Positions 28,584 through 39,614 of a stretch of DNA of 64,000 bases are shown one piece after another; positions within the stretch are counted from its first letter, which is position 1, and the number at the start of each line of letters is the position of its first letter. The notes under the pieces were generated by a model. It saw only the letters and a list, made by a program, of their open reading frames with translations. It was not told the origin of the DNA and made no database searches. Source of the stretch: Agrobacterium tumefaciens (GTDB lineage: Bacteria > Pseudomonadota > Alphaproteobacteria > Rhizobiales > Rhizobiaceae). The stretch is from contig NZ_CP039888.1 in the NCBI RefSeq assembly GCF_005221325.1, positions 1,798,001 through 1,862,000 of the forward strand. The letters are read 5' to 3'. A program made the translations under genes and the position numbers.

Positions 28584-29888
28584 ATGACTGACGCGGTATC
28601 TCGGGTATCGTCGACAGCTGGCAATTCGAACGTTGTAAAGACAAATTCGCCTGCACGAGTTCTCACTGCCAGCCTGGTCGGCACGACCATCGAGTTTTTC
28701 GATTTTTACGTTTACGCCACGGCCGCAGTGCTCGTGTTTCCGACATTGTTCTTCCCGAACAGCGACCCGACGACGGCGCTTCTGGCGTCCTTCGCCACCT
28801 TCTCCATCGCCTTTTTCGCCCGCCCGCTCGGCGCGGTCGTTTTCGGCCATTATGGTGACCGCGTCGGCCGCAAGGCAACGCTTGTCGCCGCTCTTCTGAC
28901 CATGGGCGTATCGACGGTCGTGATCGGCCTTCTGCCGACCTATGAGACCGCCGGCGTTCTGGCGCCGCTATTGCTGGCGCTTTGCCGTTTCGGCCAGGGT
29001 TTCGGCCTTGGCGGAGAGTGGGGCGGCGCTGTCCTGCTCGCCACGGAAAACGCTCCTCCCGGCAAACGCAGCTGGTACGGCATGTTCCCGCAGCTGGGCG
29101 CGCCCGTCGGCCTGTTCCTCTCCTCCGGCGTATTCTGGATTCTGCTGCATTTCATGTCGCAGGAAGCGCTCTTGAGCTGGGGCTGGCGCATTCCCTTTGT
29201 CGCCTCGATCATCCTGATCGCTGTTGGCATGTGGGTTCGCCTGTCGATCACCGAAACGCCTGACTTCCAGAAGGCGATCGAAAAGGAAGACCGTGTGGCC
29301 GTGCCGATTGCGGAGCTGTTCCGCAACCACAAGCGCAGCCTCCTCCTCGGCACCTTCGTGGCGCTGGCCACGTTCGTGCTGTTCTATATCGGCACCGCCT
29401 ATCTATTGTCCTACAACGTCAAGGTTCTGAAAATTCCGTTCCTCGACGCGCTGGAAGTGCAGATCCTCGGCTCCATCGTCTTCGGCATCTTCATCCCCAT
29501 CGCCGGCAAGCTTGCCGAGAAATTCGGCCGTCGTGAAGTCCTGATCGTGACGACGATACTTATCGGCCTGTTCTCGTTCCTGCTGCCCAGCCTGATGACC
29601 GGCGGCGAAGGTTCGATCTTCGTCTTCGCGGCTCTGGCCATGATGCTGATGGGCATGACCTACGGTCTGATCGGAACGGCGCTCGCCGCCCCCTTCCCGA
29701 CCCGCGTGCGCTACACCGGCTCGTCCATCACCTTCAACATGGCCGGCATCTTCGGCGCGTCTCTGGCGCCTTACATCGCCACATGGCTGCAGGTGAATTA
29801 CGGCATGGGTTATGTCGGTTATTACCTCTGCGTATCGGCCCTCGTCACGCTGGCCTGCATTCTTCTGTCCCGCAAGGACGAAGTCTGA
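28584..29888 (+). CDS. MFS transporter, metabolite:H+ symporter (MHS) family
   Basis: A 434-aa membrane protein with twelve predicted helices. The MHS signatures are present: TASLVGTTIEFFDFYVYATAA at the first helix, GHYGDRVGRKATLV between helices 2 and 3, and CRFGQGFGLGGEWGGA in helix 4. This family includes the KgtP, ProP and ShiA carriers for organic acids, osmolytes or shikimate; the substrate here cannot be named. It lies between the two halves of the dcw cluster, read in the opposite direction, with its own terminator. Confidence 0.92.
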   Translation: MTDAVSRVSSTAGNSNVVKTNSPARVLTASLVGTTIEFFDFYVYATAAVLVFPTLFFPNSDPTTALLASFATFSIAFFARPLGAVVFGHYGDRVGRKATLVAALLTMGVSTVVIGLLPTYETAGVLAPLLLALCRFGQGFGLGGEWGGAVLLATENAPPGKRSWYGMFPQLGAPVGLFLSSGVFWILLHFMSQEALLSWGWRIPFVASIILIAVGMWVRLSITETPDFQKAIEKEDRVAVPIAELFRNHKRSLLLGTFVALATFVLFYIGTAYLLSYNVKVLKIPFLDALEVQILGSIVFGIFIPIAGKLAEKFGRREVLIVTTILIGLFSFLLPSLMTGGEGSIFVFAALAMMLMGMTYGLIGTALAAPFPTRVRYTGSSITFNMAGIFGASLAPYIATWLQVNYGMGYVGYYLCVSALVTLACILLSRKDEV

Positions 29889-29909
29889 TCTGAGACCATC
29901 GACAAAAAG

Positions 29910-29939
29910 AAGCCCGCGAAACCTTCGTTTCGCGGGCTT
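29910..29939. terminator. bidirectional terminator between the MFS and GGDEF genes
   Basis: A perfect 12-bp stem (AAGCCCGCGAAA / TTTCGCGGGCTT) with loop CCTTCG is flanked by AAAAAG and TTTTCC, so it can act on both convergent transcripts. Confidence 0.92.
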
Positions 29940-29957
29940 TTCCTTGTCTATTTCTGC

Positions 29958-30779
29958 TTAAGCCACCGCCTGGCGCCGCTCGACATGACCGCTCATACAG
30001 ACGCGATTGCGTCCTCCGCCCTTGGCCTGATAAAGCGCAAGATCGGCATTGTGCATGACCTTGTCGAAGATTTCGGCGTCGCCGCGAAAGGCGACACCAA
30101 TCGAAATCGTCACCGCAATGCGCAGATCCTGGTACTCCACCGGCGTCGCCGCAACGGCCGCGCGAACCCTCTCGCACATCTGCAGAAAAGCCAGCCGGCT
30201 GGTCTCCTGGACGACCACAAATTCCTCGCCCCCCAAGCGGGCGACATGCGCGGAAGGATCGGAATTCTCCCTTATCCGGCGGGCAACGCTTGAGATGACG
30301 AGATCACCGACGAGATGGCTGTACCTGTCATTCACTGATTTGAAATGATCGATATCGAGAAACGCGACACAATAGTCGCTGCCGAGTTTATCGCATGCCG
30401 CATAAAGGCCGAGCCGGTTGCTGAGGCCAGTCAGGGCGTCCGTATGGCTCAGATGCAGGAAGCGCTCGTGAGATTGCACGAGAATTTGTACTTCCCTGGC
30501 ATTCAGCCAGCAGACCAGCAACGTCACCGTAAACGCCACAGCCCCGCCGAGCGTCACACCCAGCATGATGCCGTTGGCGAGATCGGTCACGAGCCCGAAC
30601 TGCGCGAGAAGCGTCAGGCCACCCGTGCACATCAGGATGACAATGAGCGTCACGAGACAGGCGATACGAATGGAGAATTCCAGCGGTCCCAGCCGCCGCC
30701 GCCCCTCGAGCGTAGCGACCGAAAAACTCATCATCTCGATCGGTTTTTTCCAAAGACCCAACATCATGCTCAAAAGCAC
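29958..30779 (-). CDS. GGDEF domain protein, probable diguanylate cyclase
   Basis: Expected to make cyclic di-GMP from two GTP. The 273-aa protein has two transmembrane helices (about residues 37-58 and 68-92) and then a complete GGDEF domain: HTDALTGLSNRLGLY, CVAFLDIDHFKSVNDRYSH, and the active-site loop ARLGGEEF. The product-inhibition I-site RxxD, expected nine to six residues before the GG, is replaced by DPSA, so feedback inhibition at that site is unlikely. There is no periplasmic sensor domain of any size. The gene lies between the two dcw blocks. Confidence 0.92.
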   Translation of the reverse strand: MLLSMMLGLWKKPIEMMSFSVATLEGRRRLGPLEFSIRIACLVTLIVILMCTGGLTLLAQFGLVTDLANGIMLGVTLGGAVAFTVTLLVCWLNAREVQILVQSHERFLHLSHTDALTGLSNRLGLYAACDKLGSDYCVAFLDIDHFKSVNDRYSHLVGDLVISSVARRIRENSDPSAHVARLGGEEFVVVQETSRLAFLQMCERVRAAVAATPVEYQDLRIAVTISIGVAFRGDAEIFDKVMHNADLALYQAKGGGRNRVCMSGHVERRQAVA

Positions 30780-30967
30780 CTAGATCACGTATTTCCGTTA
30801 GTATTTCCTAATAAAAAACAATATAAAACTCAGAAACGGGACCTCATCCCGGCCGATCAAGTATCTACCTCGAAGATACAGCAAAAAACATTGATCGACC
30901 GTTACGATACACGAAACGGCCTGATCAACAGCAGAATTTTCTTGCAGCACGCAGCATTCACCGGGGC

Positions 30968-31933
30968 TTACGCCCCGAGGAACGGCTCTACTTCACGGCC
31001 CGGCATGAAAAGGCCAAGGCGCTTGATTTCCCATTCCAGCCGGATGCCCGATTTCTCGAACACACGCCTGCGGATGGTTTCGCCCAGATATTCCAGATCG
31101 TAGCCGGTCGCATGGCCGGTATTGATCATGAAATTGCAATGCAGCGACGACATCTGCGCGCCGCCGATGACCAGACCACGGCCGCCGGCCTCGTCTATCA
31201 GTTCCCAGGCGGAATGACCTTCGGGATTCTTGAAGGTGGACCCACCGGTCTGTTCGCGGATCGGCTGCACGGTTTCGCGGTGATGACGCACGGCGTCCAT
31301 ATCGGCGCGGATTTTCGTCTTGTCTTCCGGATAACCCTCAAACAGTGCACCGGTGAAGATCAGGCCCGCATCGGCGCCGGAATGGCGGTAGCTGTAGCCC
31401 ATATCCGCGTTGGAAAGCACATGCTGGTTGCCTTGACGGTCGACCGCATAGACTTCCACGACCCGTTCACGCGTCTCGCCGCCATTGGCGCCGGCATTCA
31501 TGCGCAGCGCGCCGCCGATGGAGCCGGGAATGCCGTAATAGAAATGGAAGCCGCCGATGCCATTATCCATGGCCATGGCCGCAATGTGCTTGTCCGGGCA
31601 GATCGCGCCGGCCTTGATGCGGTTTTCGCCCGCAAGTTCCACCGAGCCGAAGCCCTTGGCGGACAGGCGCACGACCACGCCCGGAATGCCGCCATCACGC
31701 ACCAAAAGGTTCGAGCCGACGCCGACCACGGTCAACGGCACATCTTCAGGCAGAATTTTCAGGAAGGCGACCAGATCATCGGTATCGTGCGGCTGGAACA
31801 TCACCTCCGCAAGACCGCCGGCTCTGAACCACGTCACCCGGTCCATGGGCGCATCCGGTGTCAGACGTCCCCTCAGTTCATTTACCCCGTCGCCGAGCCT
31901 CCCCAGCAATTTAACCCCATCGACCTGTCTCAT
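30968..31933 (-). CDS. murB: UDP-N-acetylenolpyruvoylglucosamine reductase
   Basis: A FAD enzyme giving UDP-MurNAc from the enolpyruvyl precursor using NADPH. The 321-aa protein has the FAD-binding segments [19 protein letters not shown] and [20 protein letters not shown], and the active-site stretch [21 protein letters not shown] split across its catalytic Ser and Glu neighbourhood. It overlaps murC by 4 bp. It is the last gene of the upstream dcw block; the GGDEF gene follows after 188 bp. Confidence 0.95.
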   Translation of the reverse strand: MRQVDGVKLLGRLGDGVNELRGRLTPDAPMDRVTWFRAGGLAEVMFQPHDTDDLVAFLKILPEDVPLTVVGVGSNLLVRDGGIPGVVVRLSAKGFGSVELAGENRIKAGAICPDKHIAAMAMDNGIGGFHFYYGIPGSIGGALRMNAGANGGETRERVVEVYAVDRQGNQHVLSNADMGYSYRHSGADAGLIFTGALFEGYPEDKTKIRADMDAVRHHRETVQPIREQTGGSTFKNPEGHSAWELIDEAGGRGLVIGGAQMSSLHCNFMINTGHATGYDLEYLGETIRRRVFEKSGIRLEWEIKRLGLFMPGREVEPFLGA

Positions 31934-33345
31934 TCAGACTTTCCTGATATGCTCTTCAATTCCGAAGGCAGCGCGGCTGCCCATTGCGTGATATTTCCAG
32001 CCCCCAAGAGAACCACAAAATCACCCGGATTCGCAATGGCTGCGACCTGCGACGCAAGGTCCTCCCGTTTTTCGAGGAAACGGGCATCGCGGTGGCCGGC
32101 GGCCTTGATGGCCGAAACCAGCGCTTCGGAGCTTGCGCCTTCGATTGGATCTTCGCCCGCAGCATAGACCGGAGCAAGGATAATCGTGTCGGCATCGTTA
32201 AAACAATGCGCAAAATCGTCAAACAGGCTGGAAAGGCGGCTGTAGCGGTGCGGCTGGTGCACGGCGATGATGCGGCCCTTGCAGGCTTCGCGCGCGGCCG
32301 CCAGCACAGCCTTGATCTCGACCGGGTGGTGACCGTAATCGTCGAAGACCTGCACGCCGTTGGCTTCGCCCGTCAGCGTGAAGCGACGCTTGACGCCGGC
32401 AAAGGAGGCAAGGCCCTTCTTGATGTCGGCTTCCGATATGCCGAGACGATTGGCCACAGCAATCGCCGCCGTCGCATTCGACACATTGTGGCGTCCGGGC
32501 ATCGGCAGGACGAGATCCTTGAAGGAGAATATCTTGCCGGTGCGGCGGCGGCGGATTTCCACGTCGAAGATCGACCGCGTGCCATCAATGCGGACGTTCG
32601 AAAAACGCACATCCGCCTGCGGGTTCTCACCGTATGTGATGACCTTGCGGTCTTCGATCCGGCCGACCAGCGCCTGCACTTCGGGGTGGTCGAGGCACAT
32701 CACGCCGAAACCGTAGAACGGTACGTTCTCAACAAACTGCCGGAAAGCGGCGCGCACGGCGTCGAAATTACCGTAATGATCAAGATGTTCCGGGTCGATA
32801 TTGGTGATGACGGCCACATCGGCGGGCAGCTTCAGGAAGGTGCCGTCGGATTCGTCGGCCTCCACCACCATCCACTCGCCCTCGCCCATACGGGCATTGG
32901 TGCCATAGGCATTGATGATACCGCCATTGATCACGGTCGGGTCGAGATTGCCGGCTTCGAGAAGCGTCGCGACCATGGAGGTGGTCGTGGTCTTGCCGTG
33001 CGTACCGCCGATGGCGATGGCATTACGGAAACGCATCAGTTCGGCCAGCATTTCGGCACGGCGAACGATCGGCAGATGCTTTTCGCGCGCGGCGATGAGT
33101 TCCGGGTTGTTCTTCTTGATGGCGGTGGAAACGACCACGACCTCGGCATCACCGATATTGTCAGCGGTGTGGCCGACAAACACTTCGATGCCCTTGTCAC
33201 GCAGGCGCTGCACATTGGCGCTATCGGACTGATCCGACCCCTGAACGCGATGGCCGAGATTGTGAAGCACTTCGGCAATGCCGCTCATGCCGATCCCGCC
33301 TATGCCGATGAAATGCACAAGGCCTATGGCTTTCGGCATCTTCAT
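31930..33345 (-). CDS. murC: UDP-N-acetylmuramate--L-alanine ligase
   Basis: Adds L-alanine to UDP-MurNAc. The 471-aa Mur ligase has the N-terminal Rossmann loop [19 protein letters not shown], the ATP loop [42 protein letters not shown], and the C-terminal [17 protein letters not shown] that marks MurC. It overlaps both murG and murB by 4 bp, indicating tight coupling. Confidence 0.96.
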   Translation of the reverse strand: MKMPKAIGLVHFIGIGGIGMSGIAEVLHNLGHRVQGSDQSDSANVQRLRDKGIEVFVGHTADNIGDAEVVVVSTAIKKNNPELIAAREKHLPIVRRAEMLAELMRFRNAIAIGGTHGKTTTTSMVATLLEAGNLDPTVINGGIINAYGTNARMGEGEWMVVEADESDGTFLKLPADVAVITNIDPEHLDHYGNFDAVRAAFRQFVENVPFYGFGVMCLDHPEVQALVGRIEDRKVITYGENPQADVRFSNVRIDGTRSIFDVEIRRRRTGKIFSFKDLVLPMPGRHNVSNATAAIAVANRLGISEADIKKGLASFAGVKRRFTLTGEANGVQVFDDYGHHPVEIKAVLAAAREACKGRIIAVHQPHRYSRLSSLFDDFAHCFNDADTIILAPVYAAGEDPIEGASSEALVSAIKAAGHRDARFLEKREDLASQVAAIANPGDFVVLLGAGNITQWAAALPSELKSISGKSE

Positions 33346-34478
33346 GCCCCAACTCCTTCACTATTCTTCTTGAATTCCTGTACGGACCGGCCGGAAGCAA
33401 TCGCCTCCACCAGATCGGCCAGCACATCCGCCGCATGCGGTTTTCCGGTCGCCTTGGCCGCTGCTGCCGTTGCCGAAAGACGATCCGGCTCCGTAAGCGC
33501 CGATGACAACAGGCTGGAAAGCTTCTGCGGCGACAGTTCCGCCTGCTTGATGACGCTTGCCCCGCCCGCTGCCGAAAGTGCGGCCGCATTCGCCGCCTGA
33601 TCATGGTCCAGCGCATGCGGATAGGGCACGAGGATCGACGGACGGCCGATCACAGAAAGCTCCGATACGGTCGATGCGCCCGAGCGGCTGATGACGAGAT
33701 CGGCCTCACCGATGCGCGAGGCCATGTCGCCGAAGAAGGGCGAAACGTCAGCCTTCACGCCGAGCTTCTGGTAGGAGGCGATAACGCTGTCCTTGTCTTC
33801 GGGCCGGGCCTGCTGGGTCACGACGATGCGCTTGCGCTGCTCGTCCTTCATCAGGCAGATCGCCGCCGGAACGGCGCTGGAAAAGAACTGCGCGCCCTGG
33901 CTGCCACCAAAAACCACGAGCTGGAAGGTCTCACCCGTCTGCGAGGGCGTATAGGGAATTTCAGATGCCGACAGCACCGCTGGGCGCACCGGATTGCCCG
34001 TTGCAACCGTCTTGTCGGAATATTGGCCGTTGGCGGGCGGCAGGAAGCCGCCGGCAATCGCCTTCACGCGGGCAGCCAGCGCCTTGTTGGCGCGACCCAT
34101 CACCGCATTCTGCTCGTGAATGATCGAGGGGACGCCAAGTCCGGTCGAAGCCAGCAGCGGCGGCACCGTGGGATAACCGCCGAAACCGACAACCGCAACC
34201 GGTTTCAGTTTCGTCACCAGCCGGCGCGCGGCGCGCAGGCCCACCCACAGCTTCCAGAGCGAACGCACGACCGAAATCGGGTTCTTCGAGCCGATGGTGG
34301 CTGATGGCACGACGTGAATTTCATCGGCCGGGAACTTGCCGGCATAACGCTCGGCGCGACTGTCGGTGACGAGATGCACCTGATAACCGCGTGCTTTCAG
34401 CGTATGCGCAAGCGCTTCCGCCGGAAACACATGGCCGCCGGTTCCACCGGCGGCAAGAAGAACAATACCCTTGCTCAT
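33342..34478 (-). CDS. murG: undecaprenyldiphospho-muramoylpentapeptide beta-N-acetylglucosaminyltransferase
   Basis: Makes lipid II by adding GlcNAc to lipid I at the inner face of the membrane. The 378-aa GT-B enzyme has the G-loop [47 protein letters not shown], and the donor-site [20 protein letters not shown]. It follows ftsW after 6 bp and overlaps murC by 4 bp. Confidence 0.96.
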   Translation of the reverse strand: MSKGIVLLAAGGTGGHVFPAEALAHTLKARGYQVHLVTDSRAERYAGKFPADEIHVVPSATIGSKNPISVVRSLWKLWVGLRAARRLVTKLKPVAVVGFGGYPTVPPLLASTGLGVPSIIHEQNAVMGRANKALAARVKAIAGGFLPPANGQYSDKTVATGNPVRPAVLSASEIPYTPSQTGETFQLVVFGGSQGAQFFSSAVPAAICLMKDEQRKRIVVTQQARPEDKDSVIASYQKLGVKADVSPFFGDMASRIGEADLVISRSGASTVSELSVIGRPSILVPYPHALDHDQAANAAALSAAGGASVIKQAELSPQKLSSLLSSALTEPDRLSATAAAAKATGKPHAADVLADLVEAIASGRSVQEFKKNSEGVGA

Positions 34479-34484
34479 GATCGT

Positions 34485-35639
34485 TTACTCCGCTGGAACG
34501 CCGGAACCGACGCGGAAGAAGCTGCGCTCCTGCGCCCGCTTTTCAGGTCTGTGGCGTGTCAGCGCCAGAAGGAAGCCAGCCGTGACGCAGATCGCCATCA
34601 TCGACGAACCGCCATAGGAAATCAGCGGCAGCGTCATGCCCTTTGCGGGCATCAGCTCCAGATTAACGCCGATATTGATCATCGACTGCATGCCGATTTG
34701 AAGGACCAGACCGGCCACGGCAAAACGGCAGAAATCGTCTTTTTCCTTGAAAGCATGCGAAAGCCCGCGCAGCACGATGAAGGCGAAGATGGCGACGAGG
34801 AACATGCAGAAGACGATGCCGAATTCTTCCGCCGCCACCGAGAAGATGAAGTCCGTATGGCTGTCGGGAATGATGCGCTTGACGATGCCCTCGCCCGGTC
34901 CGCGACCGAACCAGTCACCACGAATGATCGCCTCGCGTGCGGTATCCACCTGAAACGTATCGCCCTCACCCGTCCAGAACCGGTCGATACGGCCTGCGAC
35001 GTGCGGCAACATGAGATAGGCGGTCACAATACCACCGACGCCGAGGCCACCCAGCATGATGATCCAGAACCACGGCACGCCGGCCATGAAGAACATGCCG
35101 CCCCAGACGACCGATGTCAGGATCGTCTGACCAAAGTCCGGCTGGGCGATCAGAAGTGCGGCCACGATGCCGAAGGTGATGATGGCGAAGAGATTGCCCG
35201 GAATTTCAGGATGGCGCGCCCGCTCCGCAAAGAGCCAAGCGCAAACGATGACGAAGGCCGGTTTCATGAATTCCGAAGGCTGGATCGAGAAGCTGCCGAT
35301 GGAAATCCAGCGCCGCGCGCCCTTGACCTCGATGCCGAAGAACAGCGCGAAGATCATCATCAGCAGTGCGGCAATCAGCATGATGACCGCCACACGCCTG
35401 ACCTGCCGGGGTGACAGGAAGGAAAGGCCGACCATGATCGCCAGTGACGGCACCATGAACATCGCCTGACGTTCCACAAAGAAGAAGCTGTTGAGACCGA
35501 TGCGCTCGGCAACCGCAGGCGACGCCGCAAAGGACAACATCAGGCCAATGCCCATCAGCGCGACGAACGCCGCCAGAAAGAAACGGTCGATGGTCCAGAA
35601 CCACTCCGCGACCGGACCGCGATCAATTCGGCTTACCAT
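34485..35639 (-). CDS. ftsW: septal peptidoglycan polymerase FtsW (SEDS family)
   Basis: A SEDS glycosyltransferase that polymerises septal peptidoglycan with FtsI. The 384-aa membrane protein has about ten helices, the SEDS segments QPSEFMKPAFVIV, QPDFGQTILTSVVWGGMFFM and LPLISYGGSSMMAICVTAGF, and a basic tail. It lies between murD and murG, the order found in most dcw clusters, with gaps of only 4 and 6 bp. Confidence 0.95.
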   Translation of the reverse strand: MVSRIDRGPVAEWFWTIDRFFLAAFVALMGIGLMLSFAASPAVAERIGLNSFFFVERQAMFMVPSLAIMVGLSFLSPRQVRRVAVIMLIAALLMMIFALFFGIEVKGARRWISIGSFSIQPSEFMKPAFVIVCAWLFAERARHPEIPGNLFAIITFGIVAALLIAQPDFGQTILTSVVWGGMFFMAGVPWFWIIMLGGLGVGGIVTAYLMLPHVAGRIDRFWTGEGDTFQVDTAREAIIRGDWFGRGPGEGIVKRIIPDSHTDFIFSVAAEEFGIVFCMFLVAIFAFIVLRGLSHAFKEKDDFCRFAVAGLVLQIGMQSMINIGVNLELMPAKGMTLPLISYGGSSMMAICVTAGFLLALTRHRPEKRAQERSFFRVGSGVPAE

Positions 35640-35643
35640 GGCC

Positions 35644-37053
35644 TCAGCCCCCTTTTCCAGAGTGAACGAGCATCGTCATGCCATCGAGCGCCGCGACCTG
35701 CGCGACGAACGAATCACCTCTGATTTCAAAGTTCTTATATTGATCGAAGCTTGCGCAAGCCGGGGATAACATCACGATATTGCCCGCCGTTGCGTCTTTT
35801 TCCGCATCCGCTGCCGCGTGCTGCACGGCTTTGTCCAGCGTGCCGGATATTTCGTAGGGCACCGCCTCGCCAAGCGTCGCTGCGAATTCGGCCGCCGCCT
35901 CGCCGATCAGATAGGCCTTGGCGATACGCGGGAAGAGCGGCGAAAGGCTGGTGATGCCGCCTGCCTTGGGCAGACCACCGGCGATCCAGTAGATGCGGTC
36001 AAAACTCGAAAGTGCCGGTGCTGCCGCATCGGCATTGGTGGCCTTGCTGTCATTGACGAAGGTGACGTTGCCACGACGGCCCACCGGCTGCATGCGATGC
36101 TTGAGGCCGGGGAACGATTTGAGACCGGCGCGAATTTCCTCTTCAGAAACTCCAACGGCAAGACAGGCCGCAATCGCCGCCGCAGCATTCTGCGCATTAT
36201 GGCTGCCGCGCAGGGTCTGGATACCATCGAGATCGACAAGCAGCGAAGACGTGCCGCCATGCGCCATGAGGATCCGGCTGCCTTCGGCATAGAGACCTTC
36301 TGAAACGACATTGCGCTTGGAGATGCGCTCCACCTTCACGCCGGCGCGCTCGATGCGATCGGCAATCAGTGTCGAATGGCTGTCATCCACGCCGACAATC
36401 GCAGTGCCGCTGCCGGCCACTAGCCGTTCCTTGACGTCGGCATAGTGCTGCATCGTGCCGTGCCGGTCGAGATGGTCAGGCGTCAGATTGAGCAGAATAC
36501 CGGCAGTCGGATTGATCGTCGGAGCCAGATCGATCTGGTAGGACGAGCATTCCACCACGTAGAAACGTTGTGCCTTCGGCGGATCAAGGCTCAGCACCGC
36601 CGTGCCAATATTGCCGCCGAGCTGCGTATCACGGCCCGAAGCGTTGAGGATATGCGCGATCAGCGCCGTCGTCGTGGATTTGCCATTCGTGCCGGTGATG
36701 GCGATGAAGGGGCAATCCGGCGCATGCGCCCGCCGCTCACGGATGAAAAGCTCGATATCGCCGATCACTTCGACGCCCGCCGCCTTCGCAAGGTCCACCG
36801 ACCAGTGCGGCTTCGGATGAGTAAGGGGAACACCCGGCGCCAGCACGAAGGAGGAAAAGGAAGACCAGTCGATCGTGTGGAGGTCCGCAGTCGCAATGCC
36901 CTCAGCCTCGGCCTTGGCGACGCTGTCGGGATTGTCGTCGAAAGCCACGACGTCAGCACCGCCGGCAACCAGCGCCCGGGCGGTAACGAGACCGGAACCG
37001 CCGAGCCCGAAGAGAGCGACTTTCTTACCCTTGAACGACGTGACCGGAATCAT
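35644..37053 (-). CDS. murD: UDP-N-acetylmuramoyl-L-alanine--D-glutamate ligase
   Basis: Adds D-glutamate to UDP-MurNAc-L-Ala. The 469-aa Mur ligase has the N-terminal nucleotide loop [20 protein letters not shown], the ATP loop [37 protein letters not shown] followed by [11 protein letters not shown], and the MurD-type C-terminal [17 protein letters not shown] and [10 protein letters not shown]. It follows mraY after 3 bp. Confidence 0.96.
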   Translation of the reverse strand: MIPVTSFKGKKVALFGLGGSGLVTARALVAGGADVVAFDDNPDSVAKAEAEGIATADLHTIDWSSFSSFVLAPGVPLTHPKPHWSVDLAKAAGVEVIGDIELFIRERRAHAPDCPFIAITGTNGKSTTTALIAHILNASGRDTQLGGNIGTAVLSLDPPKAQRFYVVECSSYQIDLAPTINPTAGILLNLTPDHLDRHGTMQHYADVKERLVAGSGTAIVGVDDSHSTLIADRIERAGVKVERISKRNVVSEGLYAEGSRILMAHGGTSSLLVDLDGIQTLRGSHNAQNAAAAIAACLAVGVSEEEIRAGLKSFPGLKHRMQPVGRRGNVTFVNDSKATNADAAAPALSSFDRIYWIAGGLPKAGGITSLSPLFPRIAKAYLIGEAAAEFAATLGEAVPYEISGTLDKAVQHAAADAEKDATAGNIVMLSPACASFDQYKNFEIRGDSFVAQVAALDGMTMLVHSGKGG

Positions 37054-37056
37054 CGC

Positions 37057-38157
37057 TCACCTCAGCTTCAGGGTGGCGAGGCCGAGCAGTGCGAGGCCTA
37101 CGGAGATGATCCAGAAACGGATCACCACCTGGCTCTCCGTCCAGCCCTTTTTCTCGAAATGGTGATGGATCGGCGCCATCAGGAACACACGGCGGCCGGT
37201 GCGTTTGAACCAGAAGACCTGGATGATGACCGAGAGCGTTTCCATGACGAAGAGACCGCCGACGATGACCATGACGATCTCGTGTTTGGTGGCAACCGCG
37301 ATGGAGCCGATGAGGCCGCCGAGCGCCAGTGAACCCGTATCGCCCATGAAGATCGCTGCGGGCGGCGCGTTGAACCACAGGAAGCCGAGGCCAGCCCCGA
37401 CCACCGCGCCGACGATGACGGCGAGCTCACCCGTGCCGGGCACGAAATTGATCTGCAGATAATTGGCGAAAACCGCGTTACCGGCGAGATAGGCGATCAC
37501 CCCGAAGGTGGCGGCGGCAATCATGACCGGCACGATGGCGAGACCATCGAGACCATCCGTCAGGTTCACCGCATTGCCGGCACCAACGATGACGAAAGCG
37601 CCGAACAGCACGAAGAAATAACCGAGATTGATCACTAGCTCCTTGAAGAAAGGAAATGCGATGGAACTTCCGAGCGTGCCGCCATGCGGGGACGACGCAA
37701 GCGCCATCTTCATCATGAAAAACACGGCGATCGCCGCGATCAGGAATTCGATGCCGAGGCGGGCCTTGCCGGAAAAACCCTTGTCGCTCTGCTTCGTCAC
37801 CTTCAGATAATCATCGTAAAAGCCGATGGCTCCAAAACCAAGCGTCACCATCAGAACGGCGACGACATAGACATTCGACAGGTCGCCCCAGAGCAGCGAA
37901 CCGCCGAGGATGCCGGCAAGGATCATCAGCCCGCCCATGGTCGGCGTACCGGCCTTCTTGAAATGCGTCTGCGGTCCGTCAGCGCGGATCGGCTGGCCCT
38001 TGCCCTGGCGCACGCGCAGCGAGTTGATGATCGCCGGTCCGAACAGGAACACGATCAACGCAGAGGTGAACATTGCAGCACCCGCCCGGAAGGTGATGTA
38101 CCGGAAGAGGTTGAACAGTTGAACTTTGTCCGACAGTTCGACGAGCCAGATCAGCAT
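37057..38157 (-). CDS. mraY: phospho-N-acetylmuramoyl-pentapeptide transferase
   Basis: Forms lipid I by moving phospho-MurNAc-pentapeptide to undecaprenyl phosphate. The 366-aa protein has ten transmembrane helices. Signatures are [13 protein letters not shown], the magnesium-binding [44 protein letters not shown], and the C-terminal [14 protein letters not shown] 23-bp gap separates it from murF upstream. Confidence 0.97.
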   Translation of the reverse strand: MLIWLVELSDKVQLFNLFRYITFRAGAAMFTSALIVFLFGPAIINSLRVRQGKGQPIRADGPQTHFKKAGTPTMGGLMILAGILGGSLLWGDLSNVYVVAVLMVTLGFGAIGFYDDYLKVTKQSDKGFSGKARLGIEFLIAAIAVFFMMKMALASSPHGGTLGSSIAFPFFKELVINLGYFFVLFGAFVIVGAGNAVNLTDGLDGLAIVPVMIAAATFGVIAYLAGNAVFANYLQINFVPGTGELAVIVGAVVGAGLGFLWFNAPPAAIFMGDTGSLALGGLIGSIAVATKHEIVMVIVGGLFVMETLSVIIQVFWFKRTGRRVFLMAPIHHHFEKKGWTESQVVIRFWIISVGLALLGLATLKLR

Positions 38158-38180
38158 AATTGCCCTTTCAAAAGGCTATT

Positions 38181-39614
38181 TCAGACTTGGCGTTCCGTCT
38201 CGGGGAATGCCGGATACTTGTCAAGCAGGGCGGCGACAATCTTGCCGAAACCAAGCCCAAGTGACGATTTTACCATCAGCGCGTCTCCCGGTTGCACCCA
38301 TTGCAGGGCAAAATCGGTGAGTTCCGCCGTCGTCGGAAACCAGATGACGGTGACGCTGTCCGGCAGCGCATCGCGAAGCGCGGCCATGGCCTCGCCCGCG
38401 AGCCAGACATGTTCGATACCGGCGGCGAGCAGCGGCCCGGCCAGCTCTTCGTGCAACTGCGCCGAAAACTCGCCCATCTCCAGCATGTCGCCGAGAACGG
38501 CGACGCGCCGGCCGTGACCCTGCGTTTCCGTCTCCGCCAGCACGGCAATCGCCGCGCGCATGGAGGCCGGATTGGCATTGTAGCTTTCATCGATCAGCAG
38601 GAAGGAGCCGCCATTAATCGTCAGGTGGTGGCGCTGGCCACGTCCCTTCACCGCCTCGAGCATTCCGAGCGCTTCGAAGGCGCGGTCGAGATTGGCGCCG
38701 GTGATGGCAACGGCACCAAGGACCGCCATGGCATTATCGGCAATGTGCCGGCCGGGAATGTTGATGTGCAGTTCGCTGGTTTCGCCGTTCAGGATCGCCC
38801 AGATCGTCGAACCCGTCGTCGTGCTCTCGAAATCCGCAAGGCGGAAATCGGCCTTGGCGTGCTGGCCGAAGGTAAGGATATGCTCGATACCTTCCTCCTG
38901 CGCCGCCTCTTCAAGCTGCTCGAACTGGGCATTGTCGCGGTTGAGGATGACCGAACCGCCATCTTCCACGCCTTCGAAGATTTCCGCCTTGGCGCTCGCG
39001 ATCTCTTCGATATTCTGGAAATTGCCGAGATGGGCAGGCGCGATGGTGGTGATGATCGCTACATGCGGGCGGACCATCTTTACCAGCGGCCGGATTTCGC
39101 CGGAATGGTTCATGCCGATTTCGAATACGCCGAATTCCGTGTCCGCCGGCATGCGTGCGAGCGTCAGCGGCACCCCCCAATGGTTGTTGAAGGACGCGAC
39201 CGCCGCATGCACCCGGCCCGAAGGGGCCAAAGCCTGCCGCAGCATCTCCTTGGTCGTCGTCTTGCCGACCGAACCGGTCACCGCGATGATGCGCGCCGAC
39301 GTTCTTTCGCGCGCCGCAAGGGCAAGCTTGCCAAGGGCCGCGAGCACGTCTTCGACCACGATCATCGGCACGGTCAGGCGACCTAGCGCCGGCAGCTTGG
39401 CTTCGGCAACCACCAGGAGACCGGCGCCGTTGGCAACAGCGAAGCTGGTATAGTCATGACCGTCCACCCGATCACCCTTGATCGCGAAGAAGGCCTCACC
39501 CTGTTTGACCGTCCGGCTGTCGATGGAAATGCCGGTGATACCGGTCGGCAGGTTGCCCACGGGGCGTCCTGCCGTGATGGCGATCATGTCGGCGACTGTC
39601 CATAACCAGCTCAA
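38181..39614 (-). CDS. murF: UDP-N-acetylmuramoyl-tripeptide--D-alanyl-D-alanine ligase
   Basis: Adds the D-Ala-D-Ala made by Ddl to the UDP-MurNAc-tripeptide. The 477-aa Mur ligase has the N-terminal segment [21 protein letters not shown], split by family conservation of DSR and G-D-x-D-G-H-D, the ATP loop [32 protein letters not shown], and [15 protein letters not shown], which is specific to MurF. It overlaps murE by 4 bp. Confidence 0.95.
   Translation of the reverse strand: MSWLWTVADMIAITAGRPVGNLPTGITGISIDSRTVKQGEAFFAIKGDRVDGHDYTSFAVANGAGLLVVAEAKLPALGRLTVPMIVVEDVLAALGKLALAARERTSARIIAVTGSVGKTTTKEMLRQALAPSGRVHAAVASFNNHWGVPLTLARMPADTEFGVFEIGMNHSGEIRPLVKMVRPHVAIITTIAPAHLGNFQNIEEIASAKAEIFEGVEDGGSVILNRDNAQFEQLEEAAQEEGIEHILTFGQHAKADFRLADFESTTTGSTIWAILNGETSELHINIPGRHIADNAMAVLGAVAITGANLDRAFEALGMLEAVKGRGQRHHLTINGGSFLLIDESYNANPASMRAAIAVLAETETQGHGRRVAVLGDMLEMGEFSAQLHEELAGPLLAAGIEHVWLAGEAMAALRDALPDSVTVIWFPTTAELTDFALQWVQPGDALMVKSSLGLGFGKIVAALLDKYPAFPETERQV

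Noticed and set aside
30861..30879. Small hairpin GTATCT-N7-AGATAC between murB and the GGDEF gene
   Set aside because: The stem is only 6 bp and there is no T-run on the side needed for murB; too weak to call a terminator.
31984..33600. Long plus-strand frame opposite murC and murG
   Set aside because: Antisense shadow caused by GC-rich third positions; no ribosome site and no motif.
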